From: an uncultured Flavobacteriales bacterium
Lineage (GTDB): Bacteria; Bacteroidota; Bacteroidia; Flavobacteriales_D; Sanyastnellaceae
Direction: 5' to 3'
Assembly: GCA_938085425.1 (NCBI GenBank)
Contig: CALKGQ010000006.1
Coordinates: forward strand, 1-53,904
Length of the DNA: 53,904 bases
A program made the position numbers and the translations under genes. Each line of letters starts with the position of its first letter. Within the stretch, counting starts at the first letter, position 1. The notes under the pieces were generated by a model. That model ran no database searches and had not been told where the DNA came from. It was given only the letters and a program-made list of their open reading frames with translations. Of the stretch, positions 1-8,947 are shown in pieces.

Positions 1-1587
1 CAAAACGACATCCTCAAGGAGTTCATGGTGCGCAACACGTTCATCTATCCGCCGGCGCCTTCGATGCGCATCATCAGTGACATCTTCGCGTACACCGCCG
101 AGCACATGCCGCGCTTCAATTCGATCAGCATCAGCGGCTACCACATGCAGGAGGCAGGGGCCACGCAGGAAATCGAGTTGGCGTACACCTTGGCCGATGG
201 CTTTGAGTACGTCAAGACTGGGGTGGAGGCGGGCCTCGAGGTGGATGCCTTTGCGCCTCGCTTGAGCTTCTTTTGGGCCAACGGCATGGCCCACCTCAAA
301 GAGATTGCCAAGATGCGCGCCGGTCGCGTGTTGTGGGCGGACCGCATGAAGGGAGAGTTTGGCGCCAATGCAAAAGGCCAAATGCTTCGCACCCACACCC
401 AAACTTCCGGTTGGTCTCTGACCGCGCAAGACCCCTGGAACAACGTGGCACGCACGGCCATCGAGGCCTTGTCCGCCACGATGGGCGGCACGCAGTCCCT
501 GCATACGAACTCCTTGGACGAAGCCATCGCCCTGCCCACAGACATGTCGGCCCGCATCGCCCGCAACACGCAATTGCTGCTGCAGCAAGAGGCCGGCTAC
601 ACGGATGCGGTCGATCCTTGGGCCGGCAGCCACGTCTTGGAAGACCTCACAGCCCAGATGATGGCATCTGCCGAGGCGCTCATGGCGGAGATCGCCGAGA
701 AGGGCGGCATGGCCAAGGCCATCGATGAAGGCCTTCCCAAGCTTCGCATTGAAGAGGCTGCGGCCATGAAGCAAGCCAACATCGACCGCGGCCGGGACAA
801 GATCATCGGGGTCAACCTCTTTGCGGTCGAGGACGAGGACGACGTGGAGGTGTTGGTGGTGGACCAAGAGGCGGTCCAACGGCAGCAATTGGATGGTCTG
901 GCGTCTTTGAAGGCCGGCCGTGACCAAAAGGCAGTGGACCGCACCCTGCACGCCCTCACCGAGGCTGCGCGCAGCGGCGGCAATTTGCTCGCTGCCTCCG
1001 TGGAAGCGGCTCGGGTTCGCGCCACTTTGGGCGAAATCAGCGATGCCCTGGAACAAGAGTTCTCTCGGTACCAACCGGCCGACCGTCGCGTGTCAGGCGT
1101 ATTTTCACGGGCGATGGAAGGTTCAGAATCCTACGACAAGGTGCGGGAGCAAAGCGATCGTTTTGCCGCAGTTGCTGGCCGCAGGCCCCGCATTCTGGTG
1201 GCCAAAATGGGCCAAGATGGCCACGACCGTGGGGCCAAAGTGGTCGCGTCTTCGTTCGCCGATTTGGGCTTTGACGTCGATTTGGGTCCCTTGTTTTCCA
1301 CCCCGGAAGAAGTGGCCCGTCAGGCCGTGGAGAACGATGTCCACGTGGTGGGCGTGAGCACGCTGGCGGCGGGTCATTTGACGCTGGTGCCAGGACTGTT
1401 GGCCGCCCTGAAGGAGGCCGGAAGACAGGACATCCTCGTGGTGGCGGGTGGCGTCATTCCATCGGGGGACCACGAGTCCCTTTACAACGAGGGCGTGGTT
1501 GGCGTCTTTGGCCCTGGAACGCCCATCACCACGAGTGCAGGGGACATCCTCGAGTTGCTCTTGCAGGCCTACGGGGACCAGGCTTGA
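1..1587 (+). CDS. mutB: Methylmalonyl-CoA mutase large subunit, 5' end outside the window
   Basis: The reading frame is open from base 1, so the N-terminal part of the gene lies upstream. The visible 528 residues cover the end of the substrate-binding barrel, including the family stretch [12 protein letters not shown], and a C-terminal cobalamin-binding domain with the DGHDRG motif whose His replaces the lower ligand of B12. The later GHLTLVP and GGVIPSGD stretches fit the same Rossmann-like domain. The enzyme interconverts succinyl-CoA and (R)-methylmalonyl-CoA in propionate metabolism. The small subunit, if present, should be upstream. A short gap of about 120 bases separates it from the next gene, and I see no terminator there. 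The family assignment is firm; the subunit name is inferred from the presence of the B12 domain. Confidence 0.95.
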   Translation, partial: QNDILKEFMVRNTFIYPPAPSMRIISDIFAYTAEHMPRFNSISISGYHMQEAGATQEIELAYTLADGFEYVKTGVEAGLEVDAFAPRLSFFWANGMAHLKEIAKMRAGRVLWADRMKGEFGANAKGQMLRTHTQTSGWSLTAQDPWNNVARTAIEALSATMGGTQSLHTNSLDEAIALPTDMSARIARNTQLLLQQEAGYTDAVDPWAGSHVLEDLTAQMMASAEALMAEIAEKGGMAKAIDEGLPKLRIEEAAAMKQANIDRGRDKIIGVNLFAVEDEDDVEVLVVDQEAVQRQQLDGLASLKAGRDQKAVDRTLHALTEAARSGGNLLAASVEAARVRATLGEISDALEQEFSRYQPADRRVSGVFSRAMEGSESYDKVREQSDRFAAVAGRRPRILVAKMGQDGHDRGAKVVASSFADLGFDVDLGPLFSTPEEVARQAVENDVHVVGVSTLAAGHLTLVPGLLAALKEAGRQDILVVAGGVIPSGDHESLYNEGVVGVFGPGTPITTSAGDILELLLQAYGDQA

Positions 1588-1708
1588 ACTCGTTCTGTCC
1601 TGCCCGTTTGGCTTTTCATGCAGAATGCAGCATCTTAGAGAACGTCTGCGAACGGTCTTCGTTCCAGGTGCTTTTTTGTTGAATGGTCTGACCCTTACAC
1701 CTCATCTC

Positions 1709-4207
1709 ATGTTGCGTTGCACATTCTCTTTGGCCCTTTGGGCTTCCCTTGTTGGCTCTGCGCTGATGGCGCAAGGCCCTGTGTTGAATCCAGCTTCAGG
1801 CACGCCGGTGCCGGGCGAGTTCATTGTCAAACTCGATGGCAAAACCAAGCCCCAGGACTTGACCTCTGCCAGTGCCTTTTCACAAGGGTTGCCGGAGGGG
1901 TTGGTGCTGCGTGAGACGCTGAGCGAATTGGCGTCCATTTACTTGTTCAGCCTTGAGGAAGCCAGTGCGGACAGCGAGGAGGTGCTGCGCACCATCCAAT
2001 CGTTGCCCACGGTGGTGGCGGCCCAGTTGAACCACTATGTGGAGGACAGGGCAACCCCCAACGACCCACAGTTTGGTTCCCAATGGCACCATGTGGATGG
2101 TTCTGACAACGACATCGATTCCGACGAGGCATGGGACATCACCACGGGAGGGTCCACGGCCAACGGTGACCGAATTGTCGTGGCCGTCCTCGAAGGGGGT
2201 GGGGCCAACTACAACCACGTGGATTTGATTGGCAACCACTGGACCAACAGCCTCGAGATCGATGGCAACGGAGTGGACGACGATGGCAATGGCTTTGTGG
2301 ACGATGTGAATGGCTGGAACGCTTCAAGTGGCACAGATGCCATCAGCCCAGGCGGCCACGGCACGGCAGTGAGCGGCATGATTGGCGCGGTGGGGAACAA
2401 CGGCAACGGGGGAGCGGGCGTCAATTGGGATGTAGAAATCATGCAAATCCAAATGGGCAGCTTGACGGAATCCAATGTGATTGCCGCCTACAACTATCCC
2501 TACACCATGCGGAACCTCTACAACACGACAGGGGGAAGCCAAGGGGCCTTTGTGGTGGCCACCAATGCGTCGTGGGGCATCGACAACGCGAACCCTTCGA
2601 ACTACCCTGTTTGGTGCGCGTACTACGACGACCTCGGGGCGGCGGGCATCTTGAATTGTGGGGCCACCGCCAACAACAACGTGAACATCGATGTGGTGGG
2701 GGACATGCCCACGGGATGCGGTTCCGATTACATGGTCGCTGTGACGGCCACCAACAGCAGCGACGTGAGGACCTTCTCGGGATATGGTGCCACCACCATT
2801 GACTTGGGCGCCCCGGGAGAAGCCGTGTTCCTTCCCTCGGGCTCGACAGGCTACAGCGCGACTTCTGGAACCTCCTTCGCCAGCCCATGCGTGGCAGGAG
2901 GCATTGCATTGGTGTACAGCGCGCCTTGCGCCGATTTGGCATCGAGTGCCTTGACCTCGCCACAGGCCACGGCCAATGCAGTGAGAGGCTACATCCTCGA
3001 CGGCGTGGATGCCGTTTCCAATCTGGCTTCAGAGACGGTGACGGGAGGGCGCTTGAATGTGCGCAGTTCCCTGGACCTGGCCCTGTCGTCGTGCAACCCC
3101 GATTTGGGATGCACCGATGCTTCTGCTTGCAACTACAGCCCGGAGGCCATCACCGACAATGGCAGCTGTCTTTACACGGACGCTTGTGGGGTCTGTGGCG
3201 GCGATGGCAGCAGCTGCGCAGGCTGCACGGAGGCCACGGCATGCAACTACGACCCGTCGGCCTTGGTGGACGACGGTTCCTGCGTCCTGCCGGACCCAGT
3301 GGAAGGCTGTCCTGTGTGCGACTTTGACGTTTCAGCGGCCGCAAGCAATGTGGCAGGTGGGGCCACGGGCGTGGCGACTTCCTTTTCTGCCTCGGGCGAT
3401 CTGGAGAGTGTCACCGTAAGCTTGGTGTGGACCAACGACAACAACGACGGTTCATGGGCCGGCGACCTCCTCATGGAGGTTGCGTCGCCAGATGGAGCTT
3501 GCATTGGCATTGGGGGCTACGATGTGGCCTCCTCGTGCGGGGGGGCAGGGACTTGGCCTGCCGATTGGAACACGTCCAATTCAGGCACCTATTCGGCCAC
3601 TGTGAATGCCGCCACTGCGGGGTTGTCGGGCACTGGCGAGTGGACCGTGACCTTGGTGAACGGTTGGGCCACAAGCAGTGGGGCATCTTATGACGTCACC
3701 TTTGCCGTCAATGGTTTGTGCGCCACAGGGACTGGAGGAGAGGACGTCTTGGGCTGCACCGAACCCTTTGGCTGCAACTACAATGCAGAAGCCACGGTGG
3801 ACGATGGGTCTTGCATCTTCCCTTACGACATTGTTTATGTGGACGAAGACGGCGATGGCTACGGAGGGGAAGAAGCGGTGGCGGACTGGTGTCCACCCTT
3901 GGAGTCCTGGCTCAGCTTGGCCACAGGCGATTGCGACGATACGAACAATGCAGTGCACCCAGGCGCCTTTGGCACAGGTGAGGGCATCGACAACAACTGC
4001 GATGGCATTTTGTCCACGGACGAAGCGGGCCCGAGCACATGTCCAGAGGACGTGAACGTCGATGGTTTCATTTCCGTGGCCGATGTCTTGATGCTTCTCG
4101 GAGAATTCGGATGCACCGTAGAATGCCAAGTGGATGTGGATGGGGATGAAGTGGTGACGGTGGCAGACATCCTACAGATTCTGAGTGCCTTTGGCTCTGA
4201 ATGCTGA
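1709..4207 (+). CDS. Secreted subtilisin-like (S8) protease with Cys-rich repeats, MopE-like and dockerin-like tail
   Basis: 832 residues from the ATG that opens a clear signal peptide ([14 protein letters not shown]...); upstream in-frame starts would bury it. A fervidolysin-like propeptide region precedes an S8 domain with His217 in GGHGTA and Ser389 in GTSFASP. The position of the catalytic Asp holds Glu162 ([16 protein letters not shown]), so activity is uncertain. After the protease come Cys-rich repeats of the GCTDxxACNY type, a P-domain-like beta region (about 545-670), another GCTE repeat, a MopE-like metal-binding stretch (DEDGDGY...GIDNNCDG), and a terminal pair of EF-hand-like loops ([14 protein letters not shown] and [14 protein letters not shown]) resembling a dockerin. 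No canonical T9SS C-terminal domain is present. Followed by a strong terminator, so probably monocistronic or the end of the mutB transcript. Confidence 0.9.
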   Translation: MLRCTFSLALWASLVGSALMAQGPVLNPASGTPVPGEFIVKLDGKTKPQDLTSASAFSQGLPEGLVLRETLSELASIYLFSLEEASADSEEVLRTIQSLPTVVAAQLNHYVEDRATPNDPQFGSQWHHVDGSDNDIDSDEAWDITTGGSTANGDRIVVAVLEGGGANYNHVDLIGNHWTNSLEIDGNGVDDDGNGFVDDVNGWNASSGTDAISPGGHGTAVSGMIGAVGNNGNGGAGVNWDVEIMQIQMGSLTESNVIAAYNYPYTMRNLYNTTGGSQGAFVVATNASWGIDNANPSNYPVWCAYYDDLGAAGILNCGATANNNVNIDVVGDMPTGCGSDYMVAVTATNSSDVRTFSGYGATTIDLGAPGEAVFLPSGSTGYSATSGTSFASPCVAGGIALVYSAPCADLASSALTSPQATANAVRGYILDGVDAVSNLASETVTGGRLNVRSSLDLALSSCNPDLGCTDASACNYSPEAITDNGSCLYTDACGVCGGDGSSCAGCTEATACNYDPSALVDDGSCVLPDPVEGCPVCDFDVSAAASNVAGGATGVATSFSASGDLESVTVSLVWTNDNNDGSWAGDLLMEVASPDGACIGIGGYDVASSCGGAGTWPADWNTSNSGTYSATVNAATAGLSGTGEWTVTLVNGWATSSGASYDVTFAVNGLCATGTGGEDVLGCTEPFGCNYNAEATVDDGSCIFPYDIVYVDEDGDGYGGEEAVADWCPPLESWLSLATGDCDDTNNAVHPGAFGTGEGIDNNCDGILSTDEAGPSTCPEDVNVDGFISVADVLMLLGEFGCTVECQVDVDGDEVVTVADILQILSAFGSEC

Positions 4208-4233
4208 GTCCAAGGACATGTGAATTTGCAAAG

Positions 4234-4260
4234 AAGGCGGGGGTGGACCCCGCCTTTTTT
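4234..4260 (+). terminator. Rho-independent terminator of the subtilase gene
   Basis: A perfect 9-bp stem (AAGGCGGGG with CCCCGCCTT), a 5-base loop and a run of six T follow the stop codon by 26 bases. Confidence 0.9.
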
Positions 4261-4336
4261 GTGCCCACGATTCAGCCCACATGATGCGTGGATGATGTGT
4301 GCCTGATGCGCGCTGGATGGGCCGCTTCGGGACGGC

Positions 4337-5296
4337 TCAGTCCCCCAATTTCCGTAGGTCCAACCTTAAGCCGTTGAGGAAGTCTTTGACGGGCATGGCG
4401 GGTTTGCCTTGTGGCTGAACCCGGACAAGGTCGACCGCCCCATCGCCACATTGCACGGTCATCCCGCCCTTGTGGACATGCACGGTGCCGGGTTCGCCGC
4501 CCATGTCCATCTGGGACAGCAAGGATTGATGAATGCGCAGGGTTTGCCCATCAGGCAAAGTGGTCCATGCCCCAGGAAAGGGGTGGAGTCCGCGCACCAA
4601 ATTGTGGACCTTCTGTGCGGGGTGGCCCCAATCGATTCGCCCGTCCTTTTTGAAAAGCTTTGGCGCCTTTCGCGGCGCATCCCCGTGTGGCCCAACGTCC
4701 TCTTGAGGTGTGGCCACAGCGGTTCCATCCGCCAATGCATCGATGGTTTCTGCCAGCAAATGCCGGCCTGCCTCAAGGATGCGGTCGTGAAGGATGCCTG
4801 TGGTGTCGTTGTCTCCCACTGCGACCTCCACACGTCCCAAAATGTGGCCGGTGTCGATTTGGTGTTGGAGAAGGAAAGTGGACGCGCCGGAGACCTTCTC
4901 GCCATGGATGACGGCCCAGTGGATCGGAGCCGCTCCACGGAAGTCGGGGAGGAGGGAGCCATGCAGGTTGACTGTGCCCATGGCCGGGGCCTTCCACACC
5001 AGCTCAGGGAGCATCCGGAAGGCGACGACCACGCCAAGGTCTGGCGCCCAACTTTGGAGCGTGTCCAAAAAATCGGGGGCCTTCAGTTTCTCCGGTTGGG
5101 CCAATGGCAATCCATGACGCATGGCAACCTCTTTCACATCCGAGGCCTTCATCTGGCGTCCACGTCCCGCGGGACGGTCAGGCGCTGTGACCACCCCCAC
5201 CACCTCATGCCTCGTTTCGAGCAAACGCTCCAAGCATACCGCGGCAAATCCGGGGGTGCCTAGGAAGACGATGCGAAGGGATCGGGGGGAGGCCAT
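4337..5296 (-). CDS. fmt: Methionyl-tRNA formyltransferase
   Basis: 319 residues starting MASPRSLRIVFLGTPGFA. It formylates the initiator Met-tRNA using 10-formyltetrahydrofolate in the cytosol. Family signatures are the N-terminal FLGTPGFA strand, the APDRPAGRG loop and the LHGSLLPDFRGAAPIHWA segment carrying the formyl-transfer Asn/His/Asp environment, then the C-terminal OB-like domain. Upstream codons in frame are low-complexity and overlap the end of the MATE gene region, so the ATG at 5296 is chosen. It follows the MATE gene by 26 bases on the same strand and is probably its co-transcribed partner. Nothing unusual is visible. Confidence 0.95.
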   Translation of the reverse strand: MASPRSLRIVFLGTPGFAAVCLERLLETRHEVVGVVTAPDRPAGRGRQMKASDVKEVAMRHGLPLAQPEKLKAPDFLDTLQSWAPDLGVVVAFRMLPELVWKAPAMGTVNLHGSLLPDFRGAAPIHWAVIHGEKVSGASTFLLQHQIDTGHILGRVEVAVGDNDTTGILHDRILEAGRHLLAETIDALADGTAVATPQEDVGPHGDAPRKAPKLFKKDGRIDWGHPAQKVHNLVRGLHPFPGAWTTLPDGQTLRIHQSLLSQMDMGGEPGTVHVHKGGMTVQCGDGAVDLVRVQPQGKPAMPVKDFLNGLRLDLRKLGD

Positions 5297-5322
5297 GGTC
5301 AATGGGGGGCTTGGGGTTTCAT

Positions 5323-6684
5323 TCAAGACGGGCCGAGGTCGGTGGAACCGTGCCTCCAAGGAAGAAGCTTCAAACACAGCAAGCTTCCCGCAAGGATGCC
5401 ACCAAAGTACAACCAGTCTGCGCGCCAAATCACGTGGATGGGTTGAGGCACCACCAAGGTCATGACGTACGCCACGAGGATGTAGGCCGTCACACTGGTC
5501 AATTCCACCCAAAAGGCGTGCTTGGTGAATCCTGCCCCTTGCAGGACGGCAATCGCCACGGCACTTGCCGCATACAATTGCACTGCGACAAAGGCTGTTC
5601 CCAGCGTGTCAGACATGGCATTCAGCCCTGCCTCAGAGGAGGGGCCTGAGAAGAAGTGGGACGCAATCCAATCTGGGTACAAAAGGTAGCCGTGGGTAAG
5701 GATGCCCACCCCAAGGTAACTCAGGACCAACAGGCGAAGCAGTGCCGGCTGAAGGTCGTGTTGTCGTCCTTCTCCAATCAAATTGGAGACCACCGTACGC
5801 ACGGTTTGGCCCACACCAGTGCACACCACAAAGGCGAGCATGAAGGCATTGCGCGTGAGGTGGCTGACCTTCAGCTCCATCATGCCAACGCGTTCGACGA
5901 AGAAGAAAAAGCTGGCCCAGGTGCCGATGGTCAGGCCAAATTGGGCCATCACCGGAGCTGAAAGCTTCCACCATTGCTTGAGTGCAGCCCGGTCCAGGGA
6001 CCACGTGCCAACAAAAGAAGCCGGGTGAAGTCGGGATTTGGCATAGGCCAGGGCAACCAAGGCCCCGGTGGTCTCTGCAATCAGTGATGCCCGGGCGGCG
6101 CCATCGGCCCCGAGCACCGGGCCACCCCAAAGGCCCTCGACCCAATAGGCATCGAGGGCCATATTGATGCTCGCCATCAACAAGGCCAGCGGCAAGAGCG
6201 GACGCGTTTTGGCTTGGCCAATCCAATCTCCTTCCAGAGCCATCAGAAGCGCGTAGGGGATGAGTCCCCATGCGCGGATGGACAAAAACGGCGCAAAGAC
6301 ATCGCGCACCTCTTGGCTTTGCATCAATGGAGCCCAGCCGCCAAAGGCATTGATTCCGAGGACCATTCCGGCCAACAAAACCCCCAGGGCCAGAAGCGCC
6401 ACCCTGCCTGTTCGGGCAGCTTCCGACATGTGTTTCGTTTGGCCTGCGCCGTGGTGCCTGGCCACGAGGATTTGGATCCCCATGCTTCCGCCCGTCAGGA
6501 CCATGACAAAAGTCAGGTAGACCAAGGCGGCATTGCCGGCACCGTTGAGCTCCAACTCGCCAGCACGGCTCAAAAAGAAGTTGTCCGTCAACACCACGAC
6601 GAATTGCACCAAGCTTCCCAAAGAAATGGGCAAGGCGATGCGCAGCAGGTTTCGCGTGGAGATGGACAGCGGAGTGTTGCTCAC
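5323..6684 (-). CDS. MATE-family multidrug/cation exporter
   Basis: 453 residues, starting at a GTG whose first bases form a 4-base GTGA overlap with the stop of the upstream methyltransferase gene; no ATG lies near. The protein is strongly hydrophobic with about twelve predicted membrane spans. It has the MATE layout: N-terminal ISLGSLVQFVVVLTDNFFLS, where the Asp lies in the first span, and the conserved internal duplication. It would export organic cations or drugs in exchange for Na+ or H+ at the inner membrane; the substrate cannot be read from sequence. Translational coupling to the TrmH-like gene is implied by the overlap. Confidence 0.88.
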   Translation of the reverse strand: MSNTPLSISTRNLLRIALPISLGSLVQFVVVLTDNFFLSRAGELELNGAGNAALVYLTFVMVLTGGSMGIQILVARHHGAGQTKHMSEAARTGRVALLALGVLLAGMVLGINAFGGWAPLMQSQEVRDVFAPFLSIRAWGLIPYALLMALEGDWIGQAKTRPLLPLALLMASINMALDAYWVEGLWGGPVLGADGAARASLIAETTGALVALAYAKSRLHPASFVGTWSLDRAALKQWWKLSAPVMAQFGLTIGTWASFFFFVERVGMMELKVSHLTRNAFMLAFVVCTGVGQTVRTVVSNLIGEGRQHDLQPALLRLLVLSYLGVGILTHGYLLYPDWIASHFFSGPSSEAGLNAMSDTLGTAFVAVQLYAASAVAIAVLQGAGFTKHAFWVELTSVTAYILVAYVMTLVVPQPIHVIWRADWLYFGGILAGSLLCLKLLPWRHGSTDLGPS

Positions 6685-7406
6685 AAGGAAGGGTGCAGGG
6701 AGGGAGGGGAGGAGAGACCGTGACGTGCCAAAATGCCTGAGGCATTGCGCACGGACTTGAACATCCACTGGGCCCGAAGCAAGGCCAACTCTTGGGGTTG
6801 AAGTCCCCACTCGATGTCGGAGTGCCGAAGGCGATGGTTCAGGGTGTGCATCACCACAGCCGCGGCCACGCTGATGTTGAAGCTCTCGGCAAAGCCAAAC
6901 ATGGGGATCTCCACAAAGTCGTCGGCATGGTCCATCATGAACTCCGACGCGCCCGAGAATTCCGTGCCCATGGCCAGGGCCAAAGGTCGGTCCAGTGGCA
7001 AGCTCTCAGGGGTGTGCCCTTGGGCGTGTGGCGAGGTCACCACCAGTCGCACCCCAGCGGCTTTGAGCTGCTTGACGCAGGCTTCTCTTGGGTCAGGGGC
7101 ACGCAAATAGCGGTGCAACTCGAGCCATTGAGAGGTCCCTTTCGCAACCCCTTTGTTGCGGTGCCAAGCATTTTCGTTTTCGATCAGATGCACGTCCAAG
7201 AGACCAAACCCATCGGCACTCCGCATCACTGCACTTGCATTTCTGCTTTGGTACACATTTTCCAACACCACCGAAAGGTGGCGCGTCCGGTGGGAGGAGA
7301 CGAGGTCGATTTTGGCCAACCGCGCCTCCGTCAGCAATGGCCGCAAGATGTCTGCGCATTGCATGGCATGCGCGACGTCTTCTGATGGTGGCAGGGGGTA
7401 TCCCAT
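6681..7406 (-). CDS. trmH: TrmH-type tRNA/rRNA 2'-O-ribose methyltransferase (SpoU family)
   Basis: 241 residues. The SPOUT motifs are in order: motif 1 ENVYQSRNASAVMRSADGFG (Asn and Arg of the family), motif 2 MGTEFSGAS, motif 3 FGFAESFNISVAAAVVMH that forms the SAM-binding knot. Length and architecture best fit TrmH, which methylates G18 of the D-loop of tRNA, rather than the longer rRNA enzymes. The start ATG is preceded by CATTTTTG with four bases between, a one-mismatch version of the promoter box seen at other genes here. First gene of a trmH-MATE-fmt unit downstream of the HU terminator. Exact RNA target is inferred. Confidence 0.85.
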   Translation of the reverse strand: MGYPLPPSEDVAHAMQCADILRPLLTEARLAKIDLVSSHRTRHLSVVLENVYQSRNASAVMRSADGFGLLDVHLIENENAWHRNKGVAKGTSQWLELHRYLRAPDPREACVKQLKAAGVRLVVTSPHAQGHTPESLPLDRPLALAMGTEFSGASEFMMDHADDFVEIPMFGFAESFNISVAAAVVMHTLNHRLRHSDIEWGLQPQELALLRAQWMFKSVRNASGILARHGLSSPPSLHPSL

Positions 7407-7422
7407 GGGTCAAAAATGGCGC

Positions 7423-7454
7423 AAAAAAATCCCCTCACCGAAGCGAGGGGATTT
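7423..7454 (-). terminator. Rho-independent terminator of the HU gene
   Basis: A perfect 10-bp stem (7427-7436 with 7445-7454), 8-base loop and, on the minus strand, a run of seven T. It separates HU from trmH. Confidence 0.9.
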
Positions 7455-7475
7455 CCATTCGTTGAAACTTGCGGA

Positions 7476-7739
7476 TCAGACCGTCAAGCCAGCACCTGCC
7501 TTGAACTTGACAACGTTCTTGGCTTTGATCTTGATTTCAGCACCTGTCTGTGGGTTGCGGCCTGTACGAGCAGCGCGGTGGCTCACAGAGAAAGAACCGA
7601 ATCCGACGAGGGACACGCGGTCACCTGACTTGAGGGCACCGTGGATGGCACCAGTGGTAGAGTCGAGGGCGCGAGCAGCGTCGGCCTTTGAGAGACCAGC
7701 ACCTGCGGCGATGGCGTCGACCAATTGAGACTTGTTCAT
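7476..7739 (-). CDS. hup: Histone-like DNA-binding protein HU
   Basis: 87 residues beginning [18 protein letters not shown], the usual full length for HU. The helical dimerisation half is followed by the [21 protein letters not shown] stretch, in which the conserved RxGxNPxTG beta-arm (with its DNA-intercalating Pro) is intact. HU bends and compacts DNA as a dimer in the nucleoid. It stands alone between its own TAnnTTTG promoter and its own terminator, consistent with a strongly expressed monocistronic gene. Confidence 0.97.
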   Translation of the reverse strand: MNKSQLVDAIAAGAGLSKADAARALDSTTGAIHGALKSGDRVSLVGFGSFSVSHRAARTGRNPQTGAEIKIKAKNVVKFKAGAGLTV

Positions 7740-7775
7740 GAGAATAAGTTGAGATTAAAAAAAAGCTATCGCTGC

Positions 7776-7783
7776 CAAATGTA
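7776..7783 (-). promoter_or_regulatory. Promoter -7 box of HU
   Basis: TACATTTG on the minus strand exactly matches the Bacteroidota consensus TAnnTTTG and ends 36 bases before the HU start. A TTG that could serve as the -33 element lies 22 bases upstream (7806-7808). Assignment is by consensus only. Confidence 0.75.
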
Positions 7784-7948
7784 TATGCGTTTTCTCAGTG
7801 TTGGCAAGGGTTCGCGGCCATTGGAGGTGATTTTGTGAACAAAGGACGCTTTGATGTTGATAAGGCCGAAAAAAACAGGCAAAAACCCAATGTTTTTGGG
7901 GGTTAGGGACGTGTTGGGAACTGCTACCTCACGCCTTTCAGGGCCTTT

Positions 7949-8290
7949 TCAGCCTCTTTTGGCATCGTCGTCGGCCGTCGGCCGCAGCCATTCCAGCACC
8001 AAACCGAAGGCTGCAAGCACCAAATACTCCGGTCCTGTGGCGCCAATCACCCAATGTTGTCCGGCGGACACCAGGCATGCCACCACCCCGAGGCTGACCC
8101 TCAGAATGCCCAAAAAGTCCGTGTCTTTGTTGGGCTGAGATTCGGGGCCATGGGACCACAACCCCAAGCTGTGCAGTGCGAGGCAAGCCCAAGGTGCAAC
8201 GGCGTGGCCTTCAGCCAGAATGCCGGCACATGCCAAGGACATGCACACGAGGTGCAGCAGACGGTGGGGACGACGGGCCAAACGGATCAT
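7949..8290 (-). CDS. Small hypothetical membrane protein
   Basis: 113 residues that I do not recognise. It has about three to four hydrophobic stretches (LLHLVCMSLACAGI, ACLALHSLGLW, LRVSLGVVACLV, YLVLAAFGLVLEWL) separated by short polar loops, and a charged C-terminus. Such a pattern suggests a small inner-membrane protein. The gene is supported by a TAATTTTG promoter box placed four bases before its ATG, the same arrangement as its divergent neighbour at 8352. Overlapping reading frames lack comparable features. Confidence 0.65.
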   Translation of the reverse strand: MIRLARRPHRLLHLVCMSLACAGILAEGHAVAPWACLALHSLGLWSHGPESQPNKDTDFLGILRVSLGVVACLVSAGQHWVIGATGPEYLVLAAFGLVLEWLRPTADDDAKRG

Positions 8291-8294
8291 GTGG

Positions 8295-8302
8295 CAAAAT
8301 TA
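8295..8302 (-). promoter_or_regulatory. Start-adjacent promoter box of the small membrane protein gene
   Basis: TAATTTTG matches TAnnTTTG and is followed by CCAC and then the ATG at 8290. A TTG lies 22 bases upstream. With this spacing the transcript would begin at or beside the start codon. Confidence 0.65.
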
Positions 8303-8339
8303 CGGGCCACGGCGGAGCCCGCTGCAATCTGCCACGCGA

Positions 8340-8347
8340 TACCTTCG
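8340..8347 (+). promoter_or_regulatory. Start-adjacent promoter box of the thioesterase gene
   Basis: TACCTTCG, then TGGC, then the ATG at 8352. It is a TTCG variant of the Bacteroidota -7 box at the same four-base spacing found at several other genes in this window. No clear -33 TTG is visible. Confidence 0.6.
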
Positions 8348-8351
8348 TGGC

Positions 8352-8750
8352 ATGATCCAACCCTACCAGCCGGAGATCCGGTTTTCAGACGTGGACGCCT
8401 ATGGTATCGTGCACAATGCGACCTACATCGTTTACATGGAGCAGGCCCGCATTCATTGGTGGCGGCAAGCGGTGCGCCAAGAGCGATGGGATTGGAGCCA
8501 GATTGGCGTGCTCGTTGCCCACCACAACATCGACTATGTCCAACCCGTGAAGTTGGGCGATCCTTTGGAAATTGCTTGCCAAATCGCCGAGGTGGGGGAC
8601 AAGAGCATGGACGTGCATTACAAAATGACCTGTGAGGGTCGGCCGATTGCCACGGCAAAAACGGTCCTGGTGTGTTTTGACCATGCCCAAAAGCGCACGG
8701 TGTCCGTTCCCCAAGCTTGGCGCGAGGCCATTGCAGAGGCGGAGCGCTGA
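8352..8750 (+). CDS. Acyl-CoA thioesterase, 4HBT/YbgC-like hotdog fold
   Basis: 132 residues from ATG 8352 (MIQPYQPEIRFSDVDAYG). The hotdog-fold signature is SDVDAYGIVHNATYIVYMEQ: the Asp, His-Asn and the Glu of the central helix are the residues used by 4-hydroxybenzoyl-CoA thioesterase relatives to hydrolyse acyl-CoA thioesters. Length is normal for the family. A longer reading with upstream starts would add a non-homologous basic stretch. The substrate cannot be told. It is divergent from the small membrane protein gene with 61 bases between the two starts, and both have start-adjacent promoter boxes. Confidence 0.88.
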   Translation: MIQPYQPEIRFSDVDAYGIVHNATYIVYMEQARIHWWRQAVRQERWDWSQIGVLVAHHNIDYVQPVKLGDPLEIACQIAEVGDKSMDVHYKMTCEGRPIATAKTVLVCFDHAQKRTVSVPQAWREAIAEAER

Positions 8751-8906
8751 GACCAGAAAGCTCCCCCTGTTGAGCCTCCTTCCGCATGTCGAAGCAACTT
8801 CCCATCCGATGGAGCGTCTTTACAGTGGTGGATGACATAGATGCAAAGTGTGTAAGAATCTGGTTTTTTTGAGGAAAACTTGACTTCTGAGCGACTCTGC
8901 TCCGTG

Positions 8907-8914
8907 TATATTTG
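8907..8914 (+). promoter_or_regulatory. Promoter -7 box of the 818-aa surface protein gene
   Basis: TATATTTG matches TAnnTTTG and ends 33 bases before the ATG at 8948. The nearest TTG upstream (8880-8882) is 24 bases away, slightly long for a -33 element. Confidence 0.65.
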
Positions 8915-8947
8915 CCGACAAATCGATTCACAACCAAACCCTTCTTT

